DNA of 25,281 nt from NCBI GenBank assembly GCA_903927605.1, contig CAIYNT010000084.1, forward strand, positions 1 through 25,281, in the 5' to 3' direction. Below the pieces are notes generated by a model. It had not been told where the DNA came from and did no database searches. It worked only from the letters and a program-made list of their open reading frames with translations. Shown piece after piece: positions 1 through 8,162 of the stretch (the stretch's first letter is position 1; every line of letters starts with the position of its first letter). The stretch is from an uncultured Holophagaceae bacterium. GTDB lineage: Bacteria; Acidobacteriota; Holophagae; Holophagales; Holophagaceae. Position numbers and translations under genes: made by a program.

Positions 1-265
1 CAGCCTCCCTCACTCCGGTCTTCTTCGGCTTGATCTCGGCGATCTGCTTCCGACTGCTTCGCCTTCGGGTGGAGCACCAACAGGCCGTCATGGGCGTGTA
101 GGGCTACTCCTCTCCCTGGTCCTGCTGCACGGTGTCCATCAGAGAAGAGGTGGGCTCTAGTCTTTAAGGTTGCGCCGAATTGCCAGCACCCAGGAAGTTG
201 CCCTACGACCTATTCGATCAGGGATGTATGTAGGGAGGCAATGAAGCTTCCGATATTGGGGATTA
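1..265. other. Left-edge stretch without a supported gene
   Basis: This stretch lies downstream of the minus-strand helix-turn-helix gene. A minus-strand frame is open from about position 207 to the left edge, but it has no convincing start codon or ribosome binding site and I recognise nothing in its translation. It could hold the start of a neighbouring gene whose body is outside the window. The only structured element seen is one copy of an 11-base repeat at 225-235. Confidence 0.4.
225..235 (+). repeat. 11-base direct repeat, copy 1 (TGTATGTAGGG)
   Basis: TGTATGTAGGG occurs here and again at 825-835, exactly 600 bases apart in the same orientation. The two copies bracket the small helix-turn-helix gene. 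Being next to a serine recombinase, they could be arm-type or accessory binding sites, but at 11 bases chance similarity is not excluded. Confidence 0.4.
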
Positions 266-742
266 CTACCGACGCTGGCGCTCCCTGGCATCGTAGGCAG
301 AAGTGCTGGCTACAACGTTCTTGTCGATCCAAGCCTTGATGTCGCCGATCCGGTAGAGAACCTGCCGTGGTCCATTTTTGACGAACTGGGGGCCTTCCCC
401 GGTCATCCGCCACTGGGCCAAGGTCGCTTCGGCTACGCCGATGAACTTGGCGGCTTCCTTGGCACGGATGACGTATCGGTCGAGTTCCCCATCCTGGTGA
501 GGCTTCGATTCAGTGCGGGGCTCAAGGGTGGCATACAGCCCCATGACCATGGTCTCCAAGCGTTCGAGTTGGCGGCGCAGACCCTTCACATCCTCGGAAA
601 GGTGGGCCAGGTTGTCCGCCCTTTCCAGCCACGCCAACTTCGATTCCACGACCTTGCGGGCGTCATCCATTTTCCGTCGAGCGGATTCCTGAGCCTCGGC
701 ACTGGGTGAAGGGGTAGTGCGTTCAGATCGACGTGGGCTCAT
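266..742 (-). CDS. Small helix-turn-helix protein with coiled coil (AlpA/excisionase-like regulator)
   Basis: A 158-residue protein. The start is placed at the ATG ending at 742 because a perfect AGGAGG lies 6 bases upstream; a longer in-frame reading from a TTG at 796 is less likely. The N-terminal third is charged and rich in Ser and Arg. The middle (about residues 25-75) is heptad-like and probably forms a coiled coil (LRRQLERLE). The C-terminal part (about 90-150) fits the MerR/HTH_17 class, with RAKEAAKFIGV, then TLAQWR, then a Tyr-Arg-Ile-Gly-Asp segment before a Trp helix. Proteins of this kind act as excisionases or transcriptional regulators on mobile elements. It is divergent from the serine recombinase at 897, so a role as that recombinase's regulator or directionality factor is a reasonable inference; the family assignment rests on pattern only. 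Confidence 0.75.
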   Translation of the reverse strand: MSPRRSERTTPSPSAEAQESARRKMDDARKVVESKLAWLERADNLAHLSEDVKGLRRQLERLETMVMGLYATLEPRTESKPHQDGELDRYVIRAKEAAKFIGVAEATLAQWRMTGEGPQFVKNGPRQVLYRIGDIKAWIDKNVVASTSAYDARERQRR

Positions 743-824
743 GGCCATCCTCCTGGGGAAAGGAGGCACGATCGCGCAATCCTGCGACCTCGTCAAATTC
801 CCCTAAGTCCTACCGGAACTCGCC

Positions 825-835
825 TGTATGTAGGG
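825..835 (+). repeat. 11-base direct repeat, copy 2 (TGTATGTAGGG)
   Basis: This is the second copy of the repeat at 225-235, here followed by one more G. It lies in the divergent intergenic region between the helix-turn-helix gene and the recombinase gene, so it could serve as an operator for either or as a recombination accessory site. Confidence 0.4.
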
Positions 836-861
836 GTAGATGACAACAGCGGGAACGGTCG

Positions 862-884
862 GTATACAACCCCCCGCTGTATAC
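862..884 (+). promoter_or_regulatory. Inverted repeat GTATACA-9 nt-TGTATAC upstream of the recombinase
   Basis: Perfect 7-base arms (862-868 and 878-884) are separated by a C-rich 9-base spacer. The right arm abuts the AGGAGG ribosome binding site (885-890) of the recombinase, whose ATG is at 897. The dyad is therefore well placed to control recombinase expression as an operator, or it may be a binding or crossover site for the recombinase itself. GTATAC recurs just after the gene at 2048-2053. Confidence 0.5.
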
Positions 885-896
885 AGGAGGGGACCA

Positions 897-2024
897 ATGC
901 ACACGAAGACGAAGAAAAAGAGCGCCTACGGCTATGTCCGGGTGTCAACGACCGGTCAGGTCGATGAGGGCGTGAGCATGGAGGCTCAGCGGGACCGCAT
1001 CGCGGATTTCTGCGTTACCCGAGGATTCGATCTCGTGGACATCATCGAGGACGCGGGCATCAGCGGCAAGAACATCAAGAATCGCCCTGGCATTCAACAA
1101 GCCCTATCCATGTTGAAGCGGGGCCAGGTGCTCGTGACCTTCTCATGGAGTCGCTTGGCCCGGTCGACCATCGACCTCCTGAACATTGAGGCGGAATTGA
1201 AACGCCGTGGGGTGGAGCTGGCGAGTGTTACTGAGCAGCATGTAGACACAACCTCAGCTCACGGGGCCATGCACTTCCAAATGTTGGCCACCTTCGGTGA
1301 ATTCGAACGCCGGACCATCGGTGAGAGAACGCGGGCCGCCATGCAACACCTCAAGCGGCAGGGACGGTTCACCGGAGGTGAAGCCCCCTTAGGGTGGCGG
1401 GTCGAGGGCGACTTCCTGGTTCCCATCGCAGACGAACAGGTCACCCTTCACCTGGTTCACAACCTCCGTGCGAGGGGCCGGAGCTTCAGGCAAATCCTTC
1501 GTGAACTTGGCCTACGGGGCATCCGAAACCGCAAGGGGCTGCCCCTGGCCCTCGCCCAGGTGCAGCGCATCCTGCGCCGTCCCCCTGCCTCCCCTTTCCC
1601 CTATGAAGACCTGGGTCTACTTCCGCCCCCTGAGGACCAGCAGAATGGGCAAATCCCCATCTCAATGGAGGCGTATTTCGATGTGGTGGAGCGTGAGTAT
1701 GACAACAAGGATGTCCCCGCCTTCCTTGACAGGAGGACCGGTGAAGTCTTCCTGCTCGGATATATCCGTGATGCTCAGAGGGCTGCAGTGCATCAATATG
1801 GAGTTCAACATGACCCGTTCCGGTATCTCCTGCTCCCGGTTGCAACGAAGGATGAATTCAGTGATGTCTTCGAGTTGATGATTCTGCGGGCTGCCGCCAA
1901 GTCGAAGTTGAGCACCCGAGAGCATAGGGTGCCCTTTGATCTGGGGAAGGAACACATGCTCTTCATTCAAGAGCGAGCCGAGGCGTTCTTGAACCGGGAG
2001 GCCATTGCCTTTCGGTGGATCTGA
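897..2024 (+). CDS. Serine recombinase (resolvase/invertase superfamily)
   Basis: A 375-residue site-specific recombinase. The ATG at 897 is chosen because AGGAGG ends 6 bases before it; an ATG at 840 in the same frame has no such site. The N-terminal resolvase catalytic domain (about residues 10-150) begins AYGYVRVSTTGQ, which contains the nucleophilic Ser in the Tyr-x-Arg-Val-Ser motif. It continues with EAQRDRI, DAGISGK, the catalytic-arginine region SWSRLARS, and FGEFERRTIGERT at the start of the long E helix. A 'recombinase' DNA-binding segment follows (about 160-250; GEAPLGWR, then a helix-turn-helix-like stretch ending RRPP). The last 125 residues are not recognised. The protein is short for a large serine integrase but longer than a classic resolvase. 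It probably mobilises this island or inverts a local segment. Confidence 0.93.
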   Translation: MHTKTKKKSAYGYVRVSTTGQVDEGVSMEAQRDRIADFCVTRGFDLVDIIEDAGISGKNIKNRPGIQQALSMLKRGQVLVTFSWSRLARSTIDLLNIEAELKRRGVELASVTEQHVDTTSAHGAMHFQMLATFGEFERRTIGERTRAAMQHLKRQGRFTGGEAPLGWRVEGDFLVPIADEQVTLHLVHNLRARGRSFRQILRELGLRGIRNRKGLPLALAQVQRILRRPPASPFPYEDLGLLPPPEDQQNGQIPISMEAYFDVVEREYDNKDVPAFLDRRTGEVFLLGYIRDAQRAAVHQYGVQHDPFRYLLLPVATKDEFSDVFELMILRAAAKSKLSTREHRVPFDLGKEHMLFIQERAEAFLNREAIAFRWI

Positions 2025-2174
2025 CCCAATGAAGGTGCACCCTTCGGGTATACCCCAACGGGAGGGGTTAATCCGGGTCGAGCAGAGGTCGCCCCAGAAA
2101 GCTGTTGGCTCAGCGTTGCAGCGCGATCTGGCTGGGCCAGCGACGGCACGACGCCAGGCCGGGGATGCTAACCA
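2025..2174. other. Convergent intergenic spacer with palindromes
   Basis: These 150 bases separate the convergent ends of the recombinase and the last gene of the defence operon. They contain a 5-base-stem hairpin (GAAGG/CCTTC, 2031-2045) followed at once by the perfect 10-base palindrome GGGTATACCC (2046-2055). A second short dyad is GCTGG-G-CCAGC near 2130. None is followed by a T run, so I do not call a rho-independent terminator on either strand. Confidence 0.45.
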
Positions 2175-3575
2175 TCAAAATAAAAAGGGATCCATCGGTT
2201 CACCGGGTTCTTGTCGCAGGTCCTCATCGGCATCGCGGCCCATCTCTCCACTGGGGCGGACCTCCACATGAGCAAGAACAACTGAATGCCCTGAGTCCAA
2301 GGACGATTTGATGTAGTGCTCGATCCCTTTAGAGCCCACCTGACGACTGCCGATCCACCCGGTTCTTGCGAGGTCAACGAAGAGGCTGTTTGGAAATCGT
2401 CGCCCCAGGTTGTCAAACCCTAGCGAGTGACCACCACCGCTGCCCTTGCTCTCTTCAGAAGCAAGAAACGTCTCCACATCCACGGCGAGGATGTAGAGCC
2501 CCTTCACCATCCCCCTCGAATCCGGATCTATGGCGTCGGCTGGGCAGAACTTGAAGTAAAAGGGATCGTCACACAGCCGAAAATCTGTGGCCACCTGAGA
2601 CACCTGGACGCCGAGTGCGTTCCTGGCCTGGGCCATTTTTTTAACCGCGATGCCGAAGTTGCGGTCTTGGCTCGGGTAGAACCGAGCGGGTTCAGCTGTT
2701 CGTGAGCTAGGTGTTGATGTCCGGCCTTTGCTTTTTGAGGTGAGGCGTTTGTATTGGATGAGCAGATAGGAGCGGAACCGCGAGTAGTAGATGATCAGGT
2801 CCACGCCCAGCGTATGTTCTAGGTCGCGCCTGTTCACATTGATGACAGTCACGCGGCTGTTGGCCACCGGGTCCCGGAACTCCTTGGCTCCTCTGACGTC
2901 CTCGCGGAATGGTGTCAACCCACCAAAGGCCCTGGCATCCATGTCGATTTGGCCATCCTCAAGGGCATGTGGTGACATCAGGGAAAGAACCGGTGCTGGA
3001 TGGTCGGGGTCCAGCAGCGTAGAGTCCAATCCTGCGGGCGGCATGTCTACCAGAGCAAGAGCGGTATCAACGGCATCCAGCTCCTGCTTCACGAGCACCC
3101 AAGGTGACTTCTCTGGGATCTTGAAGGATGGACTACCGGCAATGTGCTGAAGAACTCCTCCAATCGCATCAGCCAATGGGTGGCTCAGCGATATCGCGGC
3201 CTTAAGCAGTGCTCGACCACCAGGTCTGGTTAGTTCAGCAATGACCTGTCCCATATCATTAACAACCCGAGGTTTCAGGCGAACTGGGATCAAGTCCTGG
3301 ATGGGTTGAAAGGGGATCGGGGAGATTTCTTGAATGAAGCTACATCGAACCCGAGACTGGTATTTGGATGTGACCCCCTCCTTGTCAATGACAGCCACGG
3401 CACAATAGTCGATGCCATCACAGGTGATCAGTGCCAGGTGCTTGTGCCCTGGCGGAAGCGCCGACCGATTGAAGTTGTGAGTGATGCCTTTCCGAGGGTC
3501 CGCATCTGCCAGGTCCTCCCTTGCCTCGCCAGGCAACCGGACATGAATGACCTTGACCGAGTTCGGTATTGTCAC
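2175..3575 (-). CDS. Unrecognised protein ending the BREX operon, candidate PD-(D/E)XK-like nuclease
   Basis: About 466 residues; family not recognised. The start is set at a GTG whose last two bases overlap the brxL stop (GTGA), with GAAGG upstream; another GTG at 3593 would add 6 residues. The coupling to brxL indicates co-expression with the BREX genes. The most informative stretch (about residues 250-278) reads LEHTLGVDLIIYY, then a short basic linker, then YLLIQYKRL. The pattern helix-Glu, Gly-x-Asp, strand, Gln-x-Lys fits the core of PD-(D/E)XK nucleases with Gln in place of the second acid. The N-terminal 240 residues look like a separate globular domain with no motif I can name. No membrane segment or signal peptide is seen. 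A DNA-cleaving or DNA-binding accessory role is an inference from this motif and the position only. Confidence 0.8.
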   Translation of the reverse strand: MTIPNSVKVIHVRLPGEAREDLADADPRKGITHNFNRSALPPGHKHLALITCDGIDYCAVAVIDKEGVTSKYQSRVRCSFIQEISPIPFQPIQDLIPVRLKPRVVNDMGQVIAELTRPGGRALLKAAISLSHPLADAIGGVLQHIAGSPSFKIPEKSPWVLVKQELDAVDTALALVDMPPAGLDSTLLDPDHPAPVLSLMSPHALEDGQIDMDARAFGGLTPFREDVRGAKEFRDPVANSRVTVINVNRRDLEHTLGVDLIIYYSRFRSYLLIQYKRLTSKSKGRTSTPSSRTAEPARFYPSQDRNFGIAVKKMAQARNALGVQVSQVATDFRLCDDPFYFKFCPADAIDPDSRGMVKGLYILAVDVETFLASEESKGSGGGHSLGFDNLGRRFPNSLFVDLARTGWIGSRQVGSKGIEHYIKSSLDSGHSVVLAHVEVRPSGEMGRDADEDLRQEPGEPMDPFLF

Positions 3576-5605
3576 AGCCCCAACGCCTTCCACGCCCCGG
3601 TCTTGGGGTCGCTGTAGAAGGCTGGGTCCACCTTCTCCATCACATCCCCGGTGACCTCCAGGAAGCTCCGCTTGTTCTCCAGGGGGATCAGTGCACGGCG
3701 GGCTCCGTTGTCCATGCCGACCTGGAGCGGCTCGACCAGGGAGCGTAGGGGCTTGATGTTCCCCTGGATGCTCATGTCTCCAAGCACCAGCATGGCCGGG
3801 GTCATGGGGGTTTTCCGGATCGCCGACAGACAGGCCACGAAGAAGGCCACGCCCAGTTCCGCCTCCATGCGGTTGTTCAGGAGGTCGATCACTTCGACAT
3901 GGAAGTCGCTGGTGTCCACATCACGGGCGGCACCCAAGTCCCCCTTGTGGCTGAGCAGGTAGCTGAAGGCCCTCTGGGTGGACTCCTTCGTGAGCCCCGA
4001 GACGCCTCCCGCCAGCTTCAACTTGCCGGTGCCTGCGGAGGTGCTCACCTCAATTCGGTAGAGCCCCACGGTGCCGTCTGAACCCACGCTGGCCGAGTAG
4101 ACCGTGCCAGGGGCCAGGGGGTCCTGGGAGATCAGGTCGCGACCACCCTGCTCGGGGACGCCGACGAACCTCTCCTCTCCGGTCTCCTGCACCGTGTAGC
4201 TGAAACTGGTGTGGTAATACTCGAAGCTGCCCATCTTCTTGAGCTGCTCCTTCACGCGCCGTCGCCCTTCCAGGGCCAGTTCCAGCAACTCGGCCAGCTC
4301 GTCCTTGGTGCACTGACCACTGGGGTGCAGGATCTTCAGCAGGCCGGAAACGGTCTTGCGGACGGCCTTCCGGTCACGGGCGTTGAGGTGGGCACCCAGG
4401 GCAAAGTGGTGGTCGATGGCCTCGGTGAAGTTGTGCTTCCGCATCTCCCTCAGGGCCTCGGCCAGGTAGTCCACCACGAAGCCGTAGTGGTCCGTGAACA
4501 GGTCGTTGCGCATCTTCGGGATCTCCCAGCCAGGGAGGTAGAAGTGCAGGCGGTCGATGAAGGCCATGTCGTCTCGGATGACATCGGGCATGGGCTCCAA
4601 GAGGTGGCCGCTCTGGATCATCACTTCGATGGGCTGGTTGGTGTTGCCGAACATGGCGATGGAGGCATCACCGGAGGCGGCTTCCTGTCCCCGCTGGTAG
4701 GTGCCCGATTCGCAGAAGGTCTTCATCGTGGTGATGACTTCCTTGGGCATCTTCTGGAGGTCGGCTACTTCATCGAAGCCCACAACGTCCCAGATTTGAA
4801 CCATGCCCTTCTGCTTGCCGCCCATGTGCCCGAAGAGGTTGGCCACCGTCGTGGGGCCAGTCAGCAGGGCCGCGTAGGGGGAGACTTCCTGGATGACATA
4901 GCTCTTGCCGGTGCCCCTGGGGCCAAGCTCCACCATGTTGTAGTTCCGCTCGGTGAGGGGAATGAGGCGGAGCAGGAAGAGCAACTTCAAGCGACGGGAC
5001 ATGGCCATGGGCTCGTAGCCAAGGCTGCGGACCACCAGGTCGAGCCATTCGTCGGAGGTGAACTCAGCCCGTAGGCGTCGGTATTCGTCCAGGTCGAAGG
5101 AGGCGATCTGGATGGGCGTGAGCTTGTCTACCCAGAAGGGGAACTTGCCCTTGGACTCCTCGTCGTATTCGAAGCGGAGGTCGAGCTGAGCCCAGATGCC
5201 GCCGGTCAGCAGCCGTTCGAAGTCCCGGACATAGTGCGTAGGGATGTGAATGTGCTTGTGGCCGAAGTTGTTGGCCTCTGCCCAGTAGTCCGAATCCACC
5301 AGCCTCACTTTTACCTTGTCGATGAAGGTGTAACGGCCCGCTTCCTTCACCCGGCTCTGGGCCTTGGTGCTTTCGTCGGGGCGGATGTAGTTGTTGGCCA
5401 GGGTGTCATTGACCACCTGGAGCCCCATCTGGATCGCCATCTCATCCGCTGAGGCACAGTATTTCCCCAGCAGGTATTCCAGGACGAAGACGGGGACATT
5501 GGCCCCCACCTTCACCTTGCGGACGAGATCCTTGCGGACCACCTTCCCACCGAAGTGCTGGTTGGCCTTGTCATCAAGCGGATCGCGGGTGGGCGTCGTA
5601 TTCAT
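3572..5605 (-). CDS. brxL: BREX protein BrxL (AAA+ ATPase with Lon-like C-terminal domain)
   Basis: A 677-residue BrxL. Its ATG is 2 bases after the pglZ stop and its TGA overlaps the GTG of the next gene. The N-terminal part (about 1-190) matches the BrxL DNA-binding region, starting near ANQHFGGKVVRKDL. The AAA+ core has Walker A GPRGTGKS (228-235), Walker B GFDEVADL (from about 276) and a sensor-1-like GNTNQP. The C-terminal 150 residues align to the Lon proteolytic fold (LVLGDMSIQGNIKPL). By hand alignment, however, the Lon catalytic Ser corresponds to Glu583 and the catalytic Lys to Val624, so peptidase activity is doubtful. BrxL forms ring-like assemblies on DNA and is needed for phage restriction in type 1 BREX. 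Its presence in place of BrxD/BrxHI next to a brxE-led operon is noteworthy. Confidence 0.95.
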   Translation of the reverse strand: MNTTPTRDPLDDKANQHFGGKVVRKDLVRKVKVGANVPVFVLEYLLGKYCASADEMAIQMGLQVVNDTLANNYIRPDESTKAQSRVKEAGRYTFIDKVKVRLVDSDYWAEANNFGHKHIHIPTHYVRDFERLLTGGIWAQLDLRFEYDEESKGKFPFWVDKLTPIQIASFDLDEYRRLRAEFTSDEWLDLVVRSLGYEPMAMSRRLKLLFLLRLIPLTERNYNMVELGPRGTGKSYVIQEVSPYAALLTGPTTVANLFGHMGGKQKGMVQIWDVVGFDEVADLQKMPKEVITTMKTFCESGTYQRGQEAASGDASIAMFGNTNQPIEVMIQSGHLLEPMPDVIRDDMAFIDRLHFYLPGWEIPKMRNDLFTDHYGFVVDYLAEALREMRKHNFTEAIDHHFALGAHLNARDRKAVRKTVSGLLKILHPSGQCTKDELAELLELALEGRRRVKEQLKKMGSFEYYHTSFSYTVQETGEERFVGVPEQGGRDLISQDPLAPGTVYSASVGSDGTVGLYRIEVSTSAGTGKLKLAGGVSGLTKESTQRAFSYLLSHKGDLGAARDVDTSDFHVEVIDLLNNRMEAELGVAFFVACLSAIRKTPMTPAMLVLGDMSIQGNIKPLRSLVEPLQVGMDNGARRALIPLENKRSFLEVTGDVMEKVDPAFYSDPKTGAWKALGL

Positions 5606-5607
5606 GG

Positions 5608-8160
5608 TCAGATTCCCAGCTGAAGAAGGATGTCACCGGATTTGACCAGCACGGTGTCGGTCTTGGGGTCCAGCACATGGATCTGGACGGAGGCCACGGT
5701 TGCGTCAGCGAGGAGCAGGGCTACGGTGGGATTCATGCCGGGCTCCAGGGTTACACAGCCGGTCGAACGGTCTAGGGTGGCCTTGTCCACCATGCCTGCC
5801 TCCCCCACGACCTGGCCCTTGGCCACCAGCACGGGACGAACCCGAAGGGCTTCCCCGAACAGGGTCTTGGGGAAGTCGAGGCCAATGGTGAAGATCCGGT
5901 TGGTGATCTTGTCTGGGACCCCGGTCAGGGTGAGCTTCACCTTCTCGGGCTTGGAAGCATCCACACCCTTCATCCGGAAGGTGAGCAGGGGGACAACCAG
6001 CTCCTGCAAGCTGGGGCCGCCATGGTGGAAGCTCAGATCCCCACCGGCCTTGAAGACGCCTGCCCCCATAGGGAACAAGAACTCCAGGTCCGAGCCGTAG
6101 CCGAGATCCTGGGAGCTGGCCTTGACACTGCCTTCGATTACTTGGAGTCCACGGCCTATCCAGCAGCGGCGGTGGCCCTCGACGGTCTGACCGCTGGGTG
6201 CTCCCAGCTTCATGTCGTCTTCCTTGGGCTGGGTGAACTGGTGGCCATGGTCCGCACAGAGGATGAAGTGCTCCACCCCAGCCGCAGCCAGCTTCCGGAT
6301 GGCCTTCACCAGGCCGGTGGTGAGGAGTTCTTCCATCGTCCGCCTGGCCACCAGGCTGAACCCACCTTCTCCACTGTGGTCGATCTCCTGGGAACGCACG
6401 ATCACCAAGTCTGCCCCGGCGAGTTTCGCAGCCAGGCGGCTGGCAGGCGTGACCAGGACTTCATTCAGATCCATGTCTTCACTGGAGGGTGCCCGCTCCT
6501 TGAGGTGCCGTTTCCGGGCTGTGAGATCCCCGAGGAAGATTCCGTCCACCTTGGCCCCCAGCTGACCCCCCTGGGTCACGACCTCGAAGGCGGTGGCAGC
6601 CCCCGGCATGAGGGCCGCCATTCCCACGGGAGTGATGGAAGGCAACGCCGCCAACACCGGTCGCAGGCGCAGATCCTCGACGACTTCTGAAAGGCGGGCC
6701 GCCAGGGAGGCCCCCATCTCATAGCGGAGGGCGTCCACCAGCAGGAACGCCTTCTTGGCGGGTTTCGGGCGGACTTCGTCCTCGAAGACCCGTGTCTGGG
6801 ACATCCAGCCGGGCACCTGCCACCCGTGCTTGACGAGGGCCTTGGTGAATCCCTGGGCGGAACGATGGCAGTAGGTCTCATAGCTCCGGCGGATCAGGCC
6901 GTAGGCTTGATGGGCTTCAGGTTCATCGTCCAACCCCGACACCCAGGTTTCCAGGGACCGATAGAGCTGGTCCACCACGAATCCCTGAGTCGAACCCTTC
7001 CCGTCGGCATACCACTCCAGCCAGGTCGCAGGGTCGTCCCGGAGTTGTCCCAGTTGGCCCTTGGTTTCCTCCAGGGCCTTGCCCAGTTCAGCCATCCGCT
7101 TGCAGGCTTCCCACTGGTTCTTGCGGTCCGGGAGCAACCAGAAGCTGGTGCGGCGCTGGGACACGAGCGCCATGACCTCGGTATACGACTCTTTCACAAG
7201 CAGCTCTGAACACCACTGGAACAGAGCCTTCTCCTCGAATCTGAAGGTGTCCAGGCTCCCCAGGTTCCCGGCCACCAGGCCCAGATCCTTGAGGTTCACT
7301 TCCTGCTCGATGCGGTCGGCCATCCTGGTGTAGGCGTCCGGCTTCTCATGCCGAAGTCGCTCTGCCACGGCCTTGATGCGGTCCATCTGCTCACGGGTTT
7401 CCGGGCCGGAAATCGCAGCCAGGTCCGCAGGCACCGTCCCCTGGAGGTCTGACCGGAACTCGTTCACCAGGAGGAAGCGTTGGAGGCCCGTGCGGGCCTT
7501 ATTCAGGTCGGGGTCCGCGAAGGTGTAGCCCACGCGGGAACGCACCAGCTTAGCCAACTCCGGGGTCGCGGCCTTCTCGGTGATGGGGCCGTCATAGGCC
7601 CCTGCCTCGTCTCCCACCCACTCGGTGATCAGGGCCTCAGAATCGGTGACGGAGAAGATGGTCTTCAGCAGAGCGGGGCCATCCGGGCTGTTCCCACTGG
7701 CCAGCATCCGCACGATGTCGCCATAGCCAAGGGTGTCGGCCTTCAGCACCGTGTCGATGTCCCCATCCGTGAAGCCTGCCCGCTGAAGACAACGCCGGGA
7801 TTCCCGCTTGAACTGGGGCTCCCACTTCCGACCCGCCAGTTCTAGTTCCATCAGAACAGAGTGCTGGGGGTCACGGTCCACGCCCGCCAGGTAGATCAGG
7901 ACGGGGCTGGGGACCTCCTCGGCGAACAAGGGCTCCACTGCCACCTTGACCCCGAAGAACGACCCACCGAAGGTCACCAGGTGGGCGGATAGGCCCTGAA
8001 CTACGAAGGGCACTAGGGTCTCCGGTGCGACCTCCTTGCCTCCCAACAGCTCTCTCACGAAGGGCTCGAACTCACCCTTCAGGTCATACCAAACCACGAT
8101 CCTCTGGTTCTTCAGGTGAGGATGAAGGCTCGCAGCCAGGTGCTCGTGGAGTGGGTGCAT
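5608..8160 (-). CDS. pglZ: BREX protein PglZ (alkaline-phosphatase superfamily)
   Basis: An 850-residue PglZ, the hallmark protein shared by BREX systems. The N-terminal half (about 1-460) is helical and variable. The PglZ domain follows, with metal-binding patterns of the alkaline phosphatase superfamily: LLVDALRYE (Asp476), the ITPVGMAALMPG segment (about 509-520), VRSQEIDHSGEGG (588-600) and ADHGHQF (Asp637, His638, His640). A C-terminal beta-rich region (about 720-850) ends the protein. PglZ is needed for both methylation and restriction in BREX, where it associates with other Brx proteins; its substrate is not established. The ATG at 8160 is 2 bases after the stop of the upstream pglX fragment and the stop is 2 bases before brxL, so it lies inside the coupled operon. 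Confidence 0.95.
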   Translation of the reverse strand: MHPLHEHLAASLHPHLKNQRIVVWYDLKGEFEPFVRELLGGKEVAPETLVPFVVQGLSAHLVTFGGSFFGVKVAVEPLFAEEVPSPVLIYLAGVDRDPQHSVLMELELAGRKWEPQFKRESRRCLQRAGFTDGDIDTVLKADTLGYGDIVRMLASGNSPDGPALLKTIFSVTDSEALITEWVGDEAGAYDGPITEKAATPELAKLVRSRVGYTFADPDLNKARTGLQRFLLVNEFRSDLQGTVPADLAAISGPETREQMDRIKAVAERLRHEKPDAYTRMADRIEQEVNLKDLGLVAGNLGSLDTFRFEEKALFQWCSELLVKESYTEVMALVSQRRTSFWLLPDRKNQWEACKRMAELGKALEETKGQLGQLRDDPATWLEWYADGKGSTQGFVVDQLYRSLETWVSGLDDEPEAHQAYGLIRRSYETYCHRSAQGFTKALVKHGWQVPGWMSQTRVFEDEVRPKPAKKAFLLVDALRYEMGASLAARLSEVVEDLRLRPVLAALPSITPVGMAALMPGAATAFEVVTQGGQLGAKVDGIFLGDLTARKRHLKERAPSSEDMDLNEVLVTPASRLAAKLAGADLVIVRSQEIDHSGEGGFSLVARRTMEELLTTGLVKAIRKLAAAGVEHFILCADHGHQFTQPKEDDMKLGAPSGQTVEGHRRCWIGRGLQVIEGSVKASSQDLGYGSDLEFLFPMGAGVFKAGGDLSFHHGGPSLQELVVPLLTFRMKGVDASKPEKVKLTLTGVPDKITNRIFTIGLDFPKTLFGEALRVRPVLVAKGQVVGEAGMVDKATLDRSTGCVTLEPGMNPTVALLLADATVASVQIHVLDPKTDTVLVKSGDILLQLGI

Positions 8161-8162
8161 GG

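Noticed and set aside
1..207. Minus-strand frame open to the left edge
   Set aside because: No start codon with a ribosome binding site and no recognisable translation, so it was not called as a gene.
2120..2145. GC-rich dyad downstream of the recombinase as a terminator
   Set aside because: The stem is only 5 bases with a 1-base loop and no following T run.
4211..5074. Plus-strand open frame of 287 codons opposite brxL
   Set aside because: It lies entirely within the AAA+ core of brxL and its translation is rich in His, Gly and Val with no recognisable domain.
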